Notes under the pieces: model-generated
The model's database searches: none
What the model saw: the letters and a program-made list of their open reading frames with translations, nothing else
What the model was told of the DNA's origin: nothing
Position numbers and translations under genes: made by a program
Part shown: positions 51,479 through 61,598 of the stretch, piece after piece
How positions within the stretch are numbered: the first letter of the stretch is position 1
How the letters are laid out: each line of letters starts with the position of its first letter
Assembly: GCA_022801595.1 (NCBI GenBank)
Contig: JAAWSO010000002.1
Span: forward strand, 124,001 to 188,000
Length of the DNA stretch: 64,000 nt
Direction of reading: 5' to 3'
Source of the DNA: Clostridiales bacterium
Lineage (GTDB): Bacteria > Bacillota > Clostridia > Oscillospirales > Acutalibacteraceae

Positions 51479-51562
51479 GATGCTTCCTACCTTTTCTGTG
51501 ATTATTTTGGAAATTCTTTTTGCAGATTTTTGAAAAGAATTTAAAAAAACTTAAAAATAATA

Positions 51563-51591
51563 TTGACAAATACCTCGTTTGCTAATAAGAT
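51563..51591 (+). promoter_or_regulatory. Sigma-A promoter of the acyl carrier protein gene
   Basis: TTGACA, 17 bases, TAAGAT. It lies in the divergent gap with pheA and leaves a leader of about 130 bases. Confidence 0.7.
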
Positions 51592-51730
51592 ATGGCTAGG
51601 GAAATCAAGGCATGGAACATTCCATCTGATTTCAACTGTGGAAAATTGTAACACATTTGGCGTTCGTTTGTCCACATTTGGCGATTAGCTTGGTTATTTT
51701 TATTTCACAAAATTTTAGGAGGATTTCGCA

Positions 51731-51958
51731 ATGGTATTCGAAAAGGTAAAGGCTATTCTGAGCGAGCAGTTTGACGTTGAGGAGGATTCCATCACCATGG
51801 AAACCATCGTGGCGGAAGATTTGGGCGCCGATTCGTTGGACGTGGTTGATTTGCTCATGTCCATCGAGGATGAGTTTGAGATTGAAATTCCAGATGGGGA
51901 AATCGAGAACATCAAAACTGTTGGTGACTTGGTGAAGTACATCGAGGCAAATTCCTAA
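51731..51958 (+). CDS. acpP: AcpP, acyl carrier protein
   Basis: The 75-residue acidic protein has the phosphopantetheine serine in [25 protein letters not shown]. It carries acyl chains in fatty acid synthesis. Unlike in many Firmicutes it is not next to plsX or fabD here; proS follows with its own promoter. TTAGGAGG precedes the ATG. Confidence 0.93.
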   Translation: MVFEKVKAILSEQFDVEEDSITMETIVAEDLGADSLDVVDLLMSIEDEFEIEIPDGEIENIKTVGDLVKYIEANS

Positions 51959-52064
51959 TTTTGAAAAACAAAAGGTTCTCTTATGGAATCTGCGTAGTTC
52001 GTTGTGCGGAAGCTTCTGCATGACGAATTTTTTTTCTCGGTTTCGCTGAATTTGCGGTTTTTAG

Positions 52065-52093
52065 TTGAAATGTTGTCCATCCCGCTTTATAAT
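52065..52093 (+). promoter_or_regulatory. Sigma-A promoter of proS
   Basis: TTGAAA, 17 bases, then a perfect TATAAT. The leader to proS is about 80 bases; no T-box is present. Confidence 0.72.
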
Positions 52094-52177
52094 AAGAATG
52101 GAACAAAAAACATCGAAACTGAAATCCGTTCAGATTCCAAATATAGATCCATTATTTTGAGAAGGAGAATCGGCAAG

Positions 52178-53623
52178 ATGTCAGATCAATTTGGACAGAA
52201 GAAAATGGTGGAGGCGATCACTCCTATGGAGGAGGATTTCGCCAAGTGGTACACCGATATCGTGAAGAAGGCGGAGTTAATGGACTATACCAGCGTACGG
52301 GGCTGCATGGTCATCCAGCCTTATGGCTTTGCGATTTGGGAAAATATCCAGAGCGTTTTGGACGCCCGTTTTAAGGAGTTGGGCCATGAGAATGTTTCCA
52401 TGCCGCTGTTTATTCCCGAAAGCCTGCTGCAAAAAGAGAAGGATCATGTGGAAGGCTTCGCCCCTGAAGTGGCCTGGGTGACTCACGGCGGCGAGGAAAA
52501 GCTCCAGGAACGCCTTTGCGTCCGTCCCACTTCTGAAACCTTGTTCTGCGACTACTATTCCCGGGTGATCCATTCCTACCGGGATCTGCCCAAACTATAC
52601 AATCAATGGTGTTCGGTGGTTCGCTGGGAAAAAACCACCCGTCCTTTTCTGCGTTCGGTGGAATTCCACTGGCAGGAAGGTCACACCATGCACGAAACCG
52701 CTCAGGAGGCCATGGAGGAAACCGAGCAAATGCTCAAGGTATATGCCGAATTCTGCGAGAACCAGTTGGCCATCCCAGTGGTGAAAGGCCGCAAGACCGA
52801 CAAGGAGAAGTTTGCCGGTGCGGAGGCCACCTACACCATTGAGGCCATGATGCACGACGGCAAGGCTTTACAGTCCGGCACCAGCCACTATTTTGGCGAT
52901 GGTTTCGCGAAAGCCTTTGACATCACCTTCCAGGGCCGGGACAACAATTCCTATTACCCCCATCAAACCTCTTGGGGCATGTCTACCCGCATCATCGGCG
53001 GCATCATCATGACCCACGGCGATAACAACGGTTTGGTTCTGCCTCCAGCCATCGCGCCGATTCAGGTGATCATTCTGCCTATCGCCCAGCATAAAGCGGG
53101 CGTGTTGGAAAAGGCCCGGGAGCTGCAAGAGCGTTTGAAGAAATCATTCCGGGTACGGCTTGACGATTCCGACCAAAGCCCCGGCTGGAAATTTGCCCAG
53201 TATGAGATGAAGGGTGTGCCTTTGCGGCTGGAAATCGGCCCCAAGGATATGGAGAAGGGTCAATGCGTGCTGGTGCGCCGTCATGACCGGGAAAAAGTTT
53301 TCGTTTCCCTGGATCGTTTGGAAGAAGCCATCGCGGAACAACTGGAAGCGGTTCGCCAGGGCATTTACGACAAGGCTCTGGCCCGTCGCCAGGAAATGAC
53401 ATACACCGCCGCCAATATGGATGAGCTGAAGGATATCGCGGAGAACAAGCCGGGTTTGATAAAAGCTATGTGGTGCGGCGATCTTGCCTGTGAAGAGAAG
53501 ATCAAGGAGGAGGCTGGGCTTTCCTCCCGCTGCATTCCTTTCGAGCAGGAAACCATTGGGGAAAGCTGCGTTTGTTGTGGCAAGCCAGCGAAATCCATGG
53601 TGTTCTGGGGCAAGTCTTATTAA
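52178..53623 (+). CDS. proS: ProS, prolyl-tRNA synthetase of the archaeal/eukaryotic-like type
   Basis: ProS charges tRNA-Pro. The core carries [45 protein letters not shown] and [21 protein letters not shown]. The C-terminal zinc domain with [13 protein letters not shown]...[19 protein letters not shown] ends in tyrosine, as in type 3 enzymes. There is no editing insertion. The ATG at 52178 follows AAGGAG and gives 481 residues; the track's upstream start adds an AT-rich tail that includes the promoter. Confidence 0.95.
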   Translation: MSDQFGQKKMVEAITPMEEDFAKWYTDIVKKAELMDYTSVRGCMVIQPYGFAIWENIQSVLDARFKELGHENVSMPLFIPESLLQKEKDHVEGFAPEVAWVTHGGEEKLQERLCVRPTSETLFCDYYSRVIHSYRDLPKLYNQWCSVVRWEKTTRPFLRSVEFHWQEGHTMHETAQEAMEETEQMLKVYAEFCENQLAIPVVKGRKTDKEKFAGAEATYTIEAMMHDGKALQSGTSHYFGDGFAKAFDITFQGRDNNSYYPHQTSWGMSTRIIGGIIMTHGDNNGLVLPPAIAPIQVIILPIAQHKAGVLEKARELQERLKKSFRVRLDDSDQSPGWKFAQYEMKGVPLRLEIGPKDMEKGQCVLVRRHDREKVFVSLDRLEEAIAEQLEAVRQGIYDKALARRQEMTYTAANMDELKDIAENKPGLIKAMWCGDLACEEKIKEEAGLSSRCIPFEQETIGESCVCCGKPAKSMVFWGKSY

Positions 53624-53779
53624 TTTGTTTTCGGAAAGCTGGTTCCGGCAATCGCCTCAATCCTAGGGAATCAGCTTACAACGGAAAAACCATTTTTTGC
53701 AAAGAGTTAGGATAGTGTTTTTACAGATCGAACATACTAAGGAAAAATTCTTTCTGTATCAATGAGGTGAATCATAACC

Positions 53780-54652
53780 ATGAAAAAAGTAACAATCCTG
53801 GTTTGCGGCTTGGCTATTGCGGTGGTATTGGGGTTGGCGGCCTGTGAGTCAGTCGTTAACCCACCTATTGACCCAGCCGTATCCAGCCAGGTTTCTTCGT
53901 TGGAATCTCAGACGTCGTCGACGGCATCTTCGGTAATTTCGGAGCCGGGAGAAGCGACTTCCTCCACCGTCAGTGAGATCACGAGCACTCCGAACGATGT
54001 TCCAGATGGCTACCCATATAGCATCAAACGGACTCCGTATACTTGGGAAAAGGGCGCGAAAAAATATGAGGTGAATTATCTCAGGATCACAGGAGACAAG
54101 GACAACAGTTATTCTAAGGTTAATATGTTGCTCAAGGAGCGGGCCATGCGGACTGCCAACTCCTTTGGCTATCAGCCCCAATACAACCCCGAAACCAAGG
54201 AAGAAGTTCCGGTGACTGTGACCACCAGCAGCACGTTGATGTATCGGAACCAGCAGTTTATCAGCGTGGTGATTGAGAGCAAATATACGGTGGGGGATGG
54301 GGAGCCGGTTTCCGTGTTTGATACGGTGAACTGCTACTTGGATGAAAGCAGCGCCCTGACTCCAGAGGAAACGGAAGTCACGATGCAAAATTCCTTGGAA
54401 GTCAAAGAAGAAATGGCGGACGTTTTGCTTGAGGCGATATGGGATCAAGGGACTCCAGAGTTACAGGAATATTTGACTAAGGAGCGGATTTTTGCGTCTT
54501 TGGGCCAAAACCCTATGTTCTTTACGGAAAAATATATGGCCATCAGCCTTCAGGTGCCTCATGAACTGGGCGATCATGTAGAGTTGAAGCTGAACTACCC
54601 GGAATTGGCTCCGTTCATGAAAATGAATACCATTTGGCGCACCTTTATTTAG
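53780..54652 (+). CDS. Putative lipoprotein with DUF3298/RsiV-like domain
   Basis: The N terminus is a lipoprotein signal, KKVTILVCGLAIAVVLGLAACES, with cleavage before Cys22. A Ser/Thr-rich linker (residues 25-75) follows. The remaining 210 residues (KKYEVNYLRITGDKDNSYSKVNMLLKERAMRTAN ... ISVVIESKYT ... ITLEDLL-like YMAISLQVPHELGDHVELKLNY) resemble the DUF4163/DUF3298 extracellular module of RsiV and PdaC relatives. It would be anchored outside the cell membrane. No partner sigma factor is nearby. Confidence 0.72.
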   Translation: MKKVTILVCGLAIAVVLGLAACESVVNPPIDPAVSSQVSSLESQTSSTASSVISEPGEATSSTVSEITSTPNDVPDGYPYSIKRTPYTWEKGAKKYEVNYLRITGDKDNSYSKVNMLLKERAMRTANSFGYQPQYNPETKEEVPVTVTTSSTLMYRNQQFISVVIESKYTVGDGEPVSVFDTVNCYLDESSALTPEETEVTMQNSLEVKEEMADVLLEAIWDQGTPELQEYLTKERIFASLGQNPMFFTEKYMAISLQVPHELGDHVELKLNYPELAPFMKMNTIWRTFI

Positions 54653-54705
54653 GACGACCAGACGATCAAGGGATTCCCTATACGGGAAATTGGAGAATAA
54701 GCATA

Positions 54706-54754
54706 AAACCCCCACTGGCAAAGGATGTGTTCCTTGCCAGTGGGGGTTTTGCGT
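54706..54754. terminator. Bidirectional terminator between the lipoprotein and XRE genes
   Basis: AAAACCCCCACTGGCAAGGA-type stem: AAAACCCCCACTGGCAA pairs with TTGCCAGTGGGGGTTTT. The stem is about 17 bp and carries A/T tracts at both ends. Confidence 0.85.
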
Positions 54755-54760
54755 GGAGGG

Positions 54761-54976
54761 TCAGCGGTTGATTTCAGGGTTGTCGGTGCGTCCCAATAAG
54801 TAGTCAATCGACACATTGAAGTAGTCGGCAAGAGCGGTGAGCGTTTGATTGTCAGCCTCACGTACCCCATTTTTATATTGACTAATACTATTTTGGCTCA
54901 TATTTAATTCCATAGCTAGATTGATCTGAGATAAATGCCGCTTTTTGCGCAACTTTTTTAGCCTAAAAATGTCCAT
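54761..54976 (-). CDS. XRE-family repressor
   Basis: The 71 residues from the ATG at 54976 (MDIFRLKKLRKKRHLSQINLAMELNMSQNSISQYKNGVREADNQTLTALADYFNVSIDYLLGRTDN) form a complete Cro/CI-type helix-turn-helix domain with the usual FNVSIDYLLGRT end. The track's start nine codons upstream has no better ribosome site. A perfect palindrome lies just upstream, so it probably represses itself and a divergent promoter. Confidence 0.85.
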   Translation of the reverse strand: MDIFRLKKLRKKRHLSQINLAMELNMSQNSISQYKNGVREADNQTLTALADYFNVSIDYLLGRTDNPEINR

Positions 54977-54982
54977 CACCTC

Positions 54983-55012
54983 TTGACAGGATAATACCAA
55001 GATTGTTATAAT
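54983..55012 (+). promoter_or_regulatory. Plus-strand promoter divergent from the XRE gene
   Basis: TTGACA, 18 bases, then TATAAT. It points away from the XRE gene toward a decayed frame at 55048-55257. Confidence 0.65.
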
Positions 55013-55038
55013 ATTTTATCTCAAATTCGAGATAAAAT
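55013..55038. promoter_or_regulatory. Palindromic operator ATTTTATCTC-AAATTC-GAGATAAAAT
   Basis: Two perfect 10-base arms around a six-base centre lie immediately after the plus-strand -10 box, with another GAGATAAT half-site at 55057-55064. The spacing and position suit a dimeric XRE repressor encoded next door. Confidence 0.6.
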
Positions 55039-55047
55039 AGGCTATAA

Positions 55048-55257
55048 TTAATTTTAGAGATAATCACAGGGAAAAAGTCCAAATTAATAAAAGAAGATAT
55101 CGTCGAGAAAATACAGATAATTGATAGGGAACAAGATCGTGTATTTTCTCATCAGCTTGTCTTTTGGATAAAAGGAGCAATCAAACGGTACGAGGAGGAG
55201 AACGGGAGCGTTGAGGTGTTCAGGCCAAAATGCAAATATTCAGTTAAGAAAATGTGA
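55048..55257 (+). pseudogene. Open frame without a start codon, probably a decayed gene
   Basis: A 69-codon open frame reads ...GKKSKLIKEDIVEKIQIIDREQDRVFSHQLVFWIKGAIKRYEEENGSVEVFRPKCKYSVKKM. Its composition looks protein-like (amphipathic, charged helices) but it contains no ATG, GTG or TTG before its last codon. It may be the C-terminal remainder of a gene once controlled by the XRE repressor, or chance. I do not recognise a family. Confidence 0.3.
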
Positions 55258-55380
55258 GATGTGTGGCCTTCTTTTTTTAAACATATGAGACATTGCGATT
55301 CCTCTCTGAGATTAGTGGGAGTTATTTCCAGCACGAGTCCATACCGAGAGAGCGGAAAATAAATCATTGGTAAAAAAGAC
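55258..55380. other. Intergenic gap before the S10 promoter
   Basis: A T-rich stretch (CTTCTTTTTTT) right after the decayed frame lacks a proper stem. I see nothing else in these 120 bases. Confidence 0.3.
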
Positions 55381-55409
55381 TTGCATTTTGTTATGGGGTG
55401 TGATATAAT
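55381..55409 (+). promoter_or_regulatory. Main promoter of the S10-spc ribosomal protein operon
   Basis: TTGCAT, 17 bases, then a perfect TATAAT. The start near 55416 leaves a leader of about 310 bases before rpsJ. Confidence 0.78.
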
Positions 55410-55415
55410 AACCAA

Positions 55416-55646
55416 GCAAGACTGCAATAGATATGCGTTGAAGCGGGAGGTTGCGGCCATTTTGGCTGGTTTTTCCGTGGAGTATGTCCGATTTTAAACC
55501 GGGCGAAAGAATATTTGAGTGTATGGCGAAAACATGCGCAATTGCGTGTGTTGACGTATTTTGAGCAAAAATGCGTTGCTGCTGCCATGCCTTAGACGTC
55601 TTTTCGAGACCTGCCCGGATCTGCTTTTTAGCAAGTCCGGTTTTTT
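55416..55646 (+). promoter_or_regulatory. S10 operon leader ending in an attenuator-like terminator
   Basis: The leader has no coding frame. CCGGA...CTGCT and AGCAAG..TCCGG form a hairpin at 55615-55640, directly followed by TTTTTT. A terminator in the 5' leader, 80 bases before rpsJ, implies attenuation. Ribosomal protein L4 controls S10 operons through leaders in other bacteria; whether L4 acts here is inference. Confidence 0.6.
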
Positions 55647-55727
55647 CATGCCGAGGGAAGAAACACCCGGCACAGTGTAGCGATCAAAAAGGCGCCGCCC
55701 GCCAACTACAATAAGGAGGCGATTACA

Positions 55728-56039
55728 ATGGCAGTCAAAGAAAAAATCCGGATAAGAATCAAAGGGTACGATCATCAGCTGGTGGATCAATCCGCCGAGA
55801 AGATTGTTCAGACTGCACAGCGCACAGGCGCTCGTGTATCCGGCCCTGTACCGTTGCCAACCGAGAAGCAGGTTATCACCATCCTGCGCGCGGTTCACAA
55901 GTACAAGGACAGCCGTGAACAATTCGAGATGAGAACACACAAAAGACTTATCGACATTCTGAGACCATCCAACAAGACCGTTGAGGCGTTGATGAGCTTG
56001 GAGCTCCCCGCTGGCGTTGACATCGAGATTAAACTCTAA
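55728..56039 (+). CDS. rpsJ: Ribosomal protein S10
   Basis: The 103-residue protein ([42 protein letters not shown] ... [12 protein letters not shown]) is a clear S10. It belongs to the 30S head and also acts in transcription antitermination as NusE. It opens the S10-spc operon, and AAGGAGG precedes the ATG. Confidence 0.98.
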   Translation: MAVKEKIRIRIKGYDHQLVDQSAEKIVQTAQRTGARVSGPVPLPTEKQVITILRAVHKYKDSREQFEMRTHKRLIDILRPSNKTVEALMSLELPAGVDIEIKL

Positions 56040-56114
56040 TCTCCGCCAACCAACAAGCGGATGGGGTCATGTTGGCTCCGGCCAACCAATAACCTACACA
56101 GGAGGTAAACTATA

Positions 56115-56747
56115 ATGCAAAAAGGTATTATCGGCAAGAAGATTGGCATGACACAAATCTTCGATGAAAAAGGTAAAGTCATCCCGGTAACCGTTGTAGA
56201 AGCAGGTCCTTGCGTGGTATCACAAAAGAAGACTGTGGAAAACGACGGCTATGCAGCGATCCAAATCGGCTATGGCGATATGAAGGCACATAAAGTCAAC
56301 AAGCCAATGAAGGGTCACTTCGCAAAGGGTGACGTTGCTCCCAAGAGAACGCTCCGCGAGTTCCGCGTGGAAAACATTGACGCTTACAACGTGGGCGATC
56401 TCATTAAGGCAGACACCTTCGCGGCTGGCGACAAGATTGATGTAACCGGTACCAGCAAGGGTAAGGGTTACGCTGGCGTGGTAAAGCGCTGGAACTTCGG
56501 CCGTCTCAAAGAGAGCCACGGTTCCGGTCCGGTTGCCCGTCACGGTGGCTCCATCGGTATGTGTTCCGATCCATCCAAAGTCTTTAAGGGCAGAAAGATG
56601 GCTGGCCACATGGGCGCGGAGCGCGTTACCGTACAAAATCTGACGGTTGTTAAAGTGGACGCAGAGAATAACCTGATCGCAATCAAGGGCGCTATTCCAG
56701 GCCCCAACGGCGGCACCGTTATCATCCACGACAGCGTGAAGGCGTAA
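56115..56747 (+). CDS. rplC: Ribosomal protein L3
   Basis: The protein begins [33 protein letters not shown] and has the signature [14 protein letters not shown] and [23 protein letters not shown]. It binds 23S rRNA near the peptidyl transferase centre. The 210-residue length is normal. A 75-base gap from rpsJ contains no evident signal. Confidence 0.98.
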   Translation: MQKGIIGKKIGMTQIFDEKGKVIPVTVVEAGPCVVSQKKTVENDGYAAIQIGYGDMKAHKVNKPMKGHFAKGDVAPKRTLREFRVENIDAYNVGDLIKADTFAAGDKIDVTGTSKGKGYAGVVKRWNFGRLKESHGSGPVARHGGSIGMCSDPSKVFKGRKMAGHMGAERVTVQNLTVVKVDAENNLIAIKGAIPGPNGGTVIIHDSVKA

Positions 56748-56764
56748 GGGAAGGAGGAATTGAC

Positions 56765-57388
56765 ATGCCTACAGTAGCAGTACTTGATATGGCTGGTAAG
56801 GAAGTTTCCAAGGTTGAGCTTTCTGAGGCTGTATTTGGAATTGAGCCAAATGTTCCAGTTATGCATGACATGGTAAAGAATTACCTGGCGAACCAGCGTC
56901 AAGGCACACAATCGGCACTGACCCGCGCCGAGGTTTCTGGCGGTGGCAGAAAGCCGTGGAGACAAAAGGGTACCGGTCACGCAAGACAGGGTTCCACCCG
57001 TGCTCCGCAATGGACACACGGCGGTATTGTATTCGCTCCAAAGCCGAGAGACTACCGCTATTCTTTGAATAAAAAAGTAAAGAGACTGGCAATGAAGTCC
57101 GCGCTCTCCAGCAAGGTGGCTGACAGCGAGATGATCGTTCTCGACGGCATCCAACTGGACGAGTACAAGACCAAGACCATTGCCGCTATGCTCAAAGCGA
57201 TTGGATCTGAGAAAAAAGCCCTGATCGTTCTTCCTGAGCGCAACGAGAAGGTAATCGCTTCCGCAGCGAATATCCCAGGCGTGAAGACAGCTATGGTTAA
57301 CACCTTGAATGTATATGACATTCTCAATGCAGATAAATTTATCGTGCTGAAGGATGCCGTAGCTCAGATTGAGGAGGTGTACGCATAA
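56765..57388 (+). CDS. rplD: Ribosomal protein L4
   Basis: The 207-residue protein has [30 protein letters not shown], the loop that lines the exit tunnel. In other bacteria L4 also represses its own operon through the leader, which matters here because the leader has a terminator. Its stop overlaps the rplW start. Confidence 0.98.
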   Translation: MPTVAVLDMAGKEVSKVELSEAVFGIEPNVPVMHDMVKNYLANQRQGTQSALTRAEVSGGGRKPWRQKGTGHARQGSTRAPQWTHGGIVFAPKPRDYRYSLNKKVKRLAMKSALSSKVADSEMIVLDGIQLDEYKTKTIAAMLKAIGSEKKALIVLPERNEKVIASAANIPGVKTAMVNTLNVYDILNADKFIVLKDAVAQIEEVYA

Positions 57389-57678
57389 TGACAGCACAAG
57401 ACATCATCATCCGTCCGATTATTACGGAGAGAAGCATGGCCGGTATCGGCATGAAGAAGTACACCTTTGAGGTTGCCAAAGACGCGAACAAAGTAGAAAT
57501 TGCAAAGGCAGTGGAAGAGCTTTTCGACGTTAAGGTTTCCAAAGTGAACACCATGAACGTGAGAGGCCACCTGCGCCGCCAAGGCAGAACCGAAGGCTAC
57601 ACTCCGTCTTGGAAGAAAGCCATCGTTTCCCTGACCGAGGGCAGCAAGGCAATCGAATTCTTTGAAGGCATGATGTAA
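57388..57678 (+). CDS. rplW: Ribosomal protein L23
   Basis: The 96-residue protein reads [56 protein letters not shown], a typical L23. It sits at the tunnel exit and docks trigger factor and SRP. Its ATG shares a base with the rplD stop. Confidence 0.98.
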   Translation: MTAQDIIIRPIITERSMAGIGMKKYTFEVAKDANKVEIAKAVEELFDVKVSKVNTMNVRGHLRRQGRTEGYTPSWKKAIVSLTEGSKAIEFFEGMM

Positions 57679-57761
57679 TCTCTGCCCCAATCATAAGCAC
57701 AGAGGCAACGTATGGGGAGCGCCATCTCCCCGCAAAGCCATCATGAGGAGTGTGAAACCGA

Positions 57762-58595
57762 ATGGCAATTATTAACTTTAAACCTACCACGGCTTCCAGA
57801 CGGAACATGTCGGTAACTGACTATTCCGTTCTCTCTAAGGTTGAGCCGGAGAAGAGCCTGTTGGCTCCTTTGAATAAAAAGGCTGGCCGCAACAGCTACG
57901 GTAGAATTACCGTTCGCCACAGAGGCGGCGGCAACCGCAGAAAGTATCGTATCATTGACTTTAAGCGTCAAAAGCACGATATGCCTGCAACGGTACTCAC
58001 CCTGGAGTACGATCCAAACCGTTCCGCTTTCATTGCGCTGGTGCAATATGAGGACGGCGAGAAAAGATACATCCTCGCTCCAAACGGCCTAAAGGTCGGC
58101 GATGTGGTTGTATCCGGTCCAAATGCGGATATTAAGCCAGGCAACGCACTGCCGCTGGCAAACATCCCAACTGGTACCTTCATTCACAATGTTGAGCTTT
58201 ACCCAGGCAAGGGAGGCCAATTGGCACGTTCCGCCGGCAACATGGCTCAGCTTATGGCGAAGGAAAACGGCATGGCTCTGCTCCGGCTTCCATCGGGCGA
58301 GTTGCGCAACGTGTCTGCAACCTGCATGGCTACCGTTGGTCAAGTGAGCAACACCGACCATGAAAACGTAAAAATCGGTAAGGCTGGCCGCAAGCGTCAC
58401 CTTGGCTGGCGTCCAACCGTACGCGGTTCCGTTATGAACCCATGCGATCACCCACACGGTGGTGGTGAGGGTAAAGCACCAATCGGCCGTCCTGGTCCTG
58501 TTACCCCTTGGGGCAAGCCTGCTCTGGGTTACAAGACCCGTGCTACCAAGCACCGTTCCGATAAGTTTATCGTAAAACGTAGAAACGGCAAATAA
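57762..58595 (+). CDS. rplB: Ribosomal protein L2
   Basis: The 277-residue protein has [75 protein letters not shown] with the conserved histidine, all typical of L2. It is needed for subunit association and peptidyl transfer. The 83-base gap from rplW holds an AGGAG site only. Confidence 0.98.
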   Translation: MAIINFKPTTASRRNMSVTDYSVLSKVEPEKSLLAPLNKKAGRNSYGRITVRHRGGGNRRKYRIIDFKRQKHDMPATVLTLEYDPNRSAFIALVQYEDGEKRYILAPNGLKVGDVVVSGPNADIKPGNALPLANIPTGTFIHNVELYPGKGGQLARSAGNMAQLMAKENGMALLRLPSGELRNVSATCMATVGQVSNTDHENVKIGKAGRKRHLGWRPTVRGSVMNPCDHPHGGGEGKAPIGRPGPVTPWGKPALGYKTRATKHRSDKFIVKRRNGK

Positions 58596-58621
58596 GGCAT
58601 ACAGAAAGGAGCTTAAGTAAC

Positions 58622-58897
58622 ATGGGCAGAAGCGTAAAAAAAGGTCCTTATGTACAGCCTGTGCTGTTGAAAAGGATTGAACAAATGAATGCAGCCGGCG
58701 AAAAGAATATCGTGAAAACCTGGAGCAGAGCTTCCACGATTTTTCCGGATTTCGTTGGCCATACCATTGCGGTTCATGACGGCCGCAAGCATGTTCCGGT
58801 GTATGTAACCGAAGATATGGTTGGACACAGACTCGGTGAGTTTGCGCCAACAAGAACTTATAAAGGTCACGCTGGTTCTAAGACTGGCGGCAAATAA
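58622..58897 (+). CDS. rpsS: Ribosomal protein S19
   Basis: [82 protein letters not shown] is an unmistakable S19, 91 residues. It binds 16S rRNA in the 30S head. A good AAAGGAG precedes it. Confidence 0.98.
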   Translation: MGRSVKKGPYVQPVLLKRIEQMNAAGEKNIVKTWSRASTIFPDFVGHTIAVHDGRKHVPVYVTEDMVGHRLGEFAPTRTYKGHAGSKTGGK

Positions 58898-58918
58898 CGG
58901 CCGAAAGGAGTGTACAGA

Positions 58919-59254
58919 ATGGAAGCAAGGGCTTATCTGAAATACGCCCGCATTTCTCCACGTAAAGTTGAAATCGTGCTGGACTTGATCCGCAAGCAGC
59001 CGGTTGACAAGGCTATGGCTATCCTGAAGAATACCCCAAAGGCCGCATGTGAAGATTTGCAAAAACTGCTGAAGTCCGCAATGGCTAACGCAGAAAACAA
59101 TCATAATATGGATGTTTCCAGACTTTACGTAGCAGAGTGCTTCGTATGTCCGGGCCCGATCCTCAAGCGCATTCGTCCAAGAGCGCAGGGTCGCGCGTTT
59201 CGAGTATTAAAGAGAACTTCGCACGTCACCCTCGTGCTCAAGGAACAAGAATAA
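58919..59254 (+). CDS. rplV: Ribosomal protein L22
   Basis: The 111 residues begin [36 protein letters not shown], and the conserved hairpin end is [28 protein letters not shown] use the ATG at 58919, which lies eleven bases after AAAGGAG; the track's GTG at 58910 is too close to that site. L22 lines the exit tunnel. Confidence 0.97.
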   Translation: MEARAYLKYARISPRKVEIVLDLIRKQPVDKAMAILKNTPKAACEDLQKLLKSAMANAENNHNMDVSRLYVAECFVCPGPILKRIRPRAQGRAFRVLKRTSHVTLVLKEQE

Positions 59255-59275
59255 GTGCAGAACAGGAGGTAAACT

Positions 59276-59941
59276 ATGGGCCAGAAAGTAAACCCACATG
59301 GTCTTCGTGTGGGCGTAATTAAAGACTGGGATTCCCGCTGGTTCGCGAAGAAGAATGTTTTCGGAGACACCTTGGTTGAGGATTATAACCTCCGCAAGAC
59401 TCTGAAAAAGCAGCTCGCAGCGGCTGGTGTTCCAAAAATTGAAATTGAGCGTGACGCATCCAAAGTCCGCATTCATATCCACTGCGCAAAGCCAGGCATG
59501 GTGATCGGCAAGGGCGGCGCAGAGATCGAGAAGCTCCGTGTACAATGCGAGAAGTTCCTCGGAAAAACCGTTTTGATCAATATCGTTGAGGTAAAATCCC
59601 CGGATTTGAACGCTCAACTGGTGGCAGAAAACATTGCCGAACAATTGGAGAGAAGAATTTCTTTTCGCCGTGCCATGAAGCAATGCATCGGCCGCGCCAT
59701 GAAGCTGGGCGCCAAGGGCATCAAAACCCAGGTTTCCGGTCGTTTGGGCGGCGCGGAAATCGCCCGTACCGAGCAGTATCATGACGGTACCATTCCGCTA
59801 CAAACTCTGAGAGCAGACATCGACTACGGCTTTGCAGAAGCAGCAACCACCTACGGCCGTCTCGGCGTCAAAGTCTGGATTTACAGAGGCGAGGTTTTGC
59901 AAGACAACAACCGTCCTCGTAAGGAAGGAGGAAGCAAGTAA
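59276..59941 (+). CDS. rpsC: Ribosomal protein S3
   Basis: The 221-residue protein has [23 protein letters not shown], the KH domain motif [18 protein letters not shown] and the C-terminal [40 protein letters not shown]. It lines the mRNA entry channel. Its stop overlaps the rplP start by one base. Confidence 0.98.
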   Translation: MGQKVNPHGLRVGVIKDWDSRWFAKKNVFGDTLVEDYNLRKTLKKQLAAAGVPKIEIERDASKVRIHIHCAKPGMVIGKGGAEIEKLRVQCEKFLGKTVLINIVEVKSPDLNAQLVAENIAEQLERRISFRRAMKQCIGRAMKLGAKGIKTQVSGRLGGAEIARTEQYHDGTIPLQTLRADIDYGFAEAATTYGRLGVKVWIYRGEVLQDNNRPRKEGGSK

Positions 59942-60366
59942 TGCTGTTGCCAAAGCGCGTAAAATACCGCAGAGTTCACCGTGGTCGTTTGACCGGTAAG
60001 AGCTACCGCGGAAACAAAGTAACCAACGGCGATTTCGGCATTCAAGCCCTGGAGCCAGCATGGATTACTTCCAACCAAATCGAATCCGCTCGTATTGCAA
60101 TGACACGTTACTGCAAGAGATTCGGTAAGGTTTGGATCAAGATTTTCCCAGATAAACCAATCACAGAGAAGCCAGCAGAAACTCGAATGGGTTCCGGTAA
60201 AGGTTCTCCAGAGTATTGGGTAGCAGTTGTTAAGCCAGGCAGAGTGATGTTTGAAATCGGCGGCGTTCCAGAGGAAACCGCAAGAGAAGCGCTCCGCCTT
60301 GCAGCGCACAAGCTTCCGGTAAAATGTAAGTTTGTGAAAAAGGAAGAAACGGGGGGTGAGCAGTAA
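59941..60366 (+). CDS. rplP: Ribosomal protein L16
   Basis: [56 protein letters not shown] is typical L16. [24 protein letters not shown] is the conserved centre. The 141-residue protein helps position tRNA at the A site. It overlaps both neighbours by one base. Confidence 0.98.
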   Translation: MLLPKRVKYRRVHRGRLTGKSYRGNKVTNGDFGIQALEPAWITSNQIESARIAMTRYCKRFGKVWIKIFPDKPITEKPAETRMGSGKGSPEYWVAVVKPGRVMFEIGGVPEETAREALRLAAHKLPVKCKFVKKEETGGEQ

Positions 60367-60572
60367 TGAAGGCCTCAGAGATCAGAAATTTATCCACAGA
60401 AGAATTGGAAGCGAAGCTGAAGGACCTCAAGGCCGAGCTTTTTAACCTGCGTTTCCAGCTTGCCATTAACCAGCTCGAAAACCCGATGCGTGTTTCCGCT
60501 GTTAAAAAGGATATCGCTCGCGTAAAGACCGTTTTGCGCGAAAACGAGATCAAAAACAGCCAAAATGCGTAA
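60366..60572 (+). CDS. rpmC: Ribosomal protein L29
   Basis: The 68-residue two-helix protein ([59 protein letters not shown]) matches L29. It stands at the tunnel exit next to L23. Confidence 0.97.
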   Translation: MKASEIRNLSTEELEAKLKDLKAELFNLRFQLAINQLENPMRVSAVKKDIARVKTVLRENEIKNSQNA

Positions 60573-60590
60573 GGAAGGGAGGATTCAGCT

Positions 60591-60848
60591 GTGAGCGATA
60601 GAAACATGAGAAAAACCGACGTCGGTAAGGTTGTAAGCAACAAAATGGATAAAACCGTGGTTGTTGCAATCGAAGACAGCGTAAAGCACCCGCTTTACAA
60701 AAAGATCATCAAGCGCACAATCAGACTCAAGGCACACGATGAAAACAACGAGTGCAACATCGGCGATAAGGTGCGTATCATGGAGACTCGTCCTCTTTCC
60801 AAGGATAAGAGATGGAGACTCGTAGAAATTATTGAGAAGGCCAAATAA
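60591..60848 (+). CDS. rpsQ: Ribosomal protein S17
   Basis: [80 protein letters not shown] is a typical S17 of 85 residues. The start codon is GTG, with AAGGGAGG about nine bases upstream. Confidence 0.97.
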   Translation: MSDRNMRKTDVGKVVSNKMDKTVVVAIEDSVKHPLYKKIIKRTIRLKAHDENNECNIGDKVRIMETRPLSKDKRWRLVEIIEKAK

Positions 60849-60884
60849 TTTGGCCCAGCAGAGTAGATAAAGGAGGAACGCACT

Positions 60885-61253
60885 GTGATACAACAACAGA
60901 CCTACCTTAAGGTTGCCGACAACACCGGCGCAAAAGAGCTTATGTGCATTCGCGTTCTAGGTGGTACCGGCAGAAGGTATGCCAATATTGGTGACGTTGT
61001 GGTTGCTTCCGTTAAAAAAGCAGCACCCGGCGGCGTTGTTAAAAAGGGCGACGTTGTAAAAGCGGTTATTGTTCGCACTGCTTTTGGCGTTCGCCGCGAT
61101 GACGGCACATATATCCGTTTCGATGAGAATGCAGCCGTTATCATCAAAGAAGATAAAAACCCAAGGGGCACTCGTATCTTTGGACCTGTTGCCAGAGAGC
61201 TGAGAGACAAGGACTACTTGAAGATCCTCAGTCTTGCCCCGGAAGTATTGTGA
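60885..61253 (+). CDS. rplN: Ribosomal protein L14
   Basis: [50 protein letters not shown] is diagnostic for L14; the length of 122 residues is standard. It starts with GTG after AAAGGAGG. It forms an intersubunit bridge. Confidence 0.98.
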   Translation: MIQQQTYLKVADNTGAKELMCIRVLGGTGRRYANIGDVVVASVKKAAPGGVVKKGDVVKAVIVRTAFGVRRDDGTYIRFDENAAVIIKEDKNPRGTRIFGPVARELRDKDYLKILSLAPEVL

Positions 61254-61269
61254 TGGGAGGTGCTCACTA

Positions 61270-61587
61270 ATGAATCAAAAAGTTCATGTAAAAACTGGTG
61301 ACACCGTCATCATTTTGAGTGGTAAAGATCGCGGCAAAGAAGGCAAAGTCCTGGCTGTGAGCCCGAAGGAAGGCAAGCTGATCGTGGAAGGCTGCAACCT
61401 GGTGACCAAGCACGTTCGTCCTCGCAGAATGGGCGAGCAAGGCGGCATCGTAAAGGCGGAAGGCGCCATGTACGCCTGCAAGGTTCAGCTGGTTTGCCCT
61501 CATTGCAGCAAAGCAACCAGAATTGCACATGATGTGGACGGCGACAAGAAAGTCCGCGTCTGCAAGAAGTGCGGCAAATCGCTGTAA
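61270..61587 (+). CDS. rplX: Ribosomal protein L24 with a zinc-ribbon-like C terminus
   Basis: The 105 residues from the ATG at 61270 carry the KOW motif ([45 protein letters not shown]). The C terminus has CPHC...CKKC, a zinc-ribbon-like pair seen in many bacterial L24. GGGAGG precedes the ATG. The track start at 61234 lies inside rplN. L24 nucleates 50S assembly. Confidence 0.96.
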   Translation: MNQKVHVKTGDTVIILSGKDRGKEGKVLAVSPKEGKLIVEGCNLVTKHVRPRRMGEQGGIVKAEGAMYACKVQLVCPHCSKATRIAHDVDGDKKVRVCKKCGKSL

Positions 61588-61598
61588 GGAGGATGGAA

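Noticed and set aside
55391-55940. Minus-strand ORFs over the S10 leader and rpsJ
   Set aside because: They are shadows of rpsJ and of the noncoding leader.
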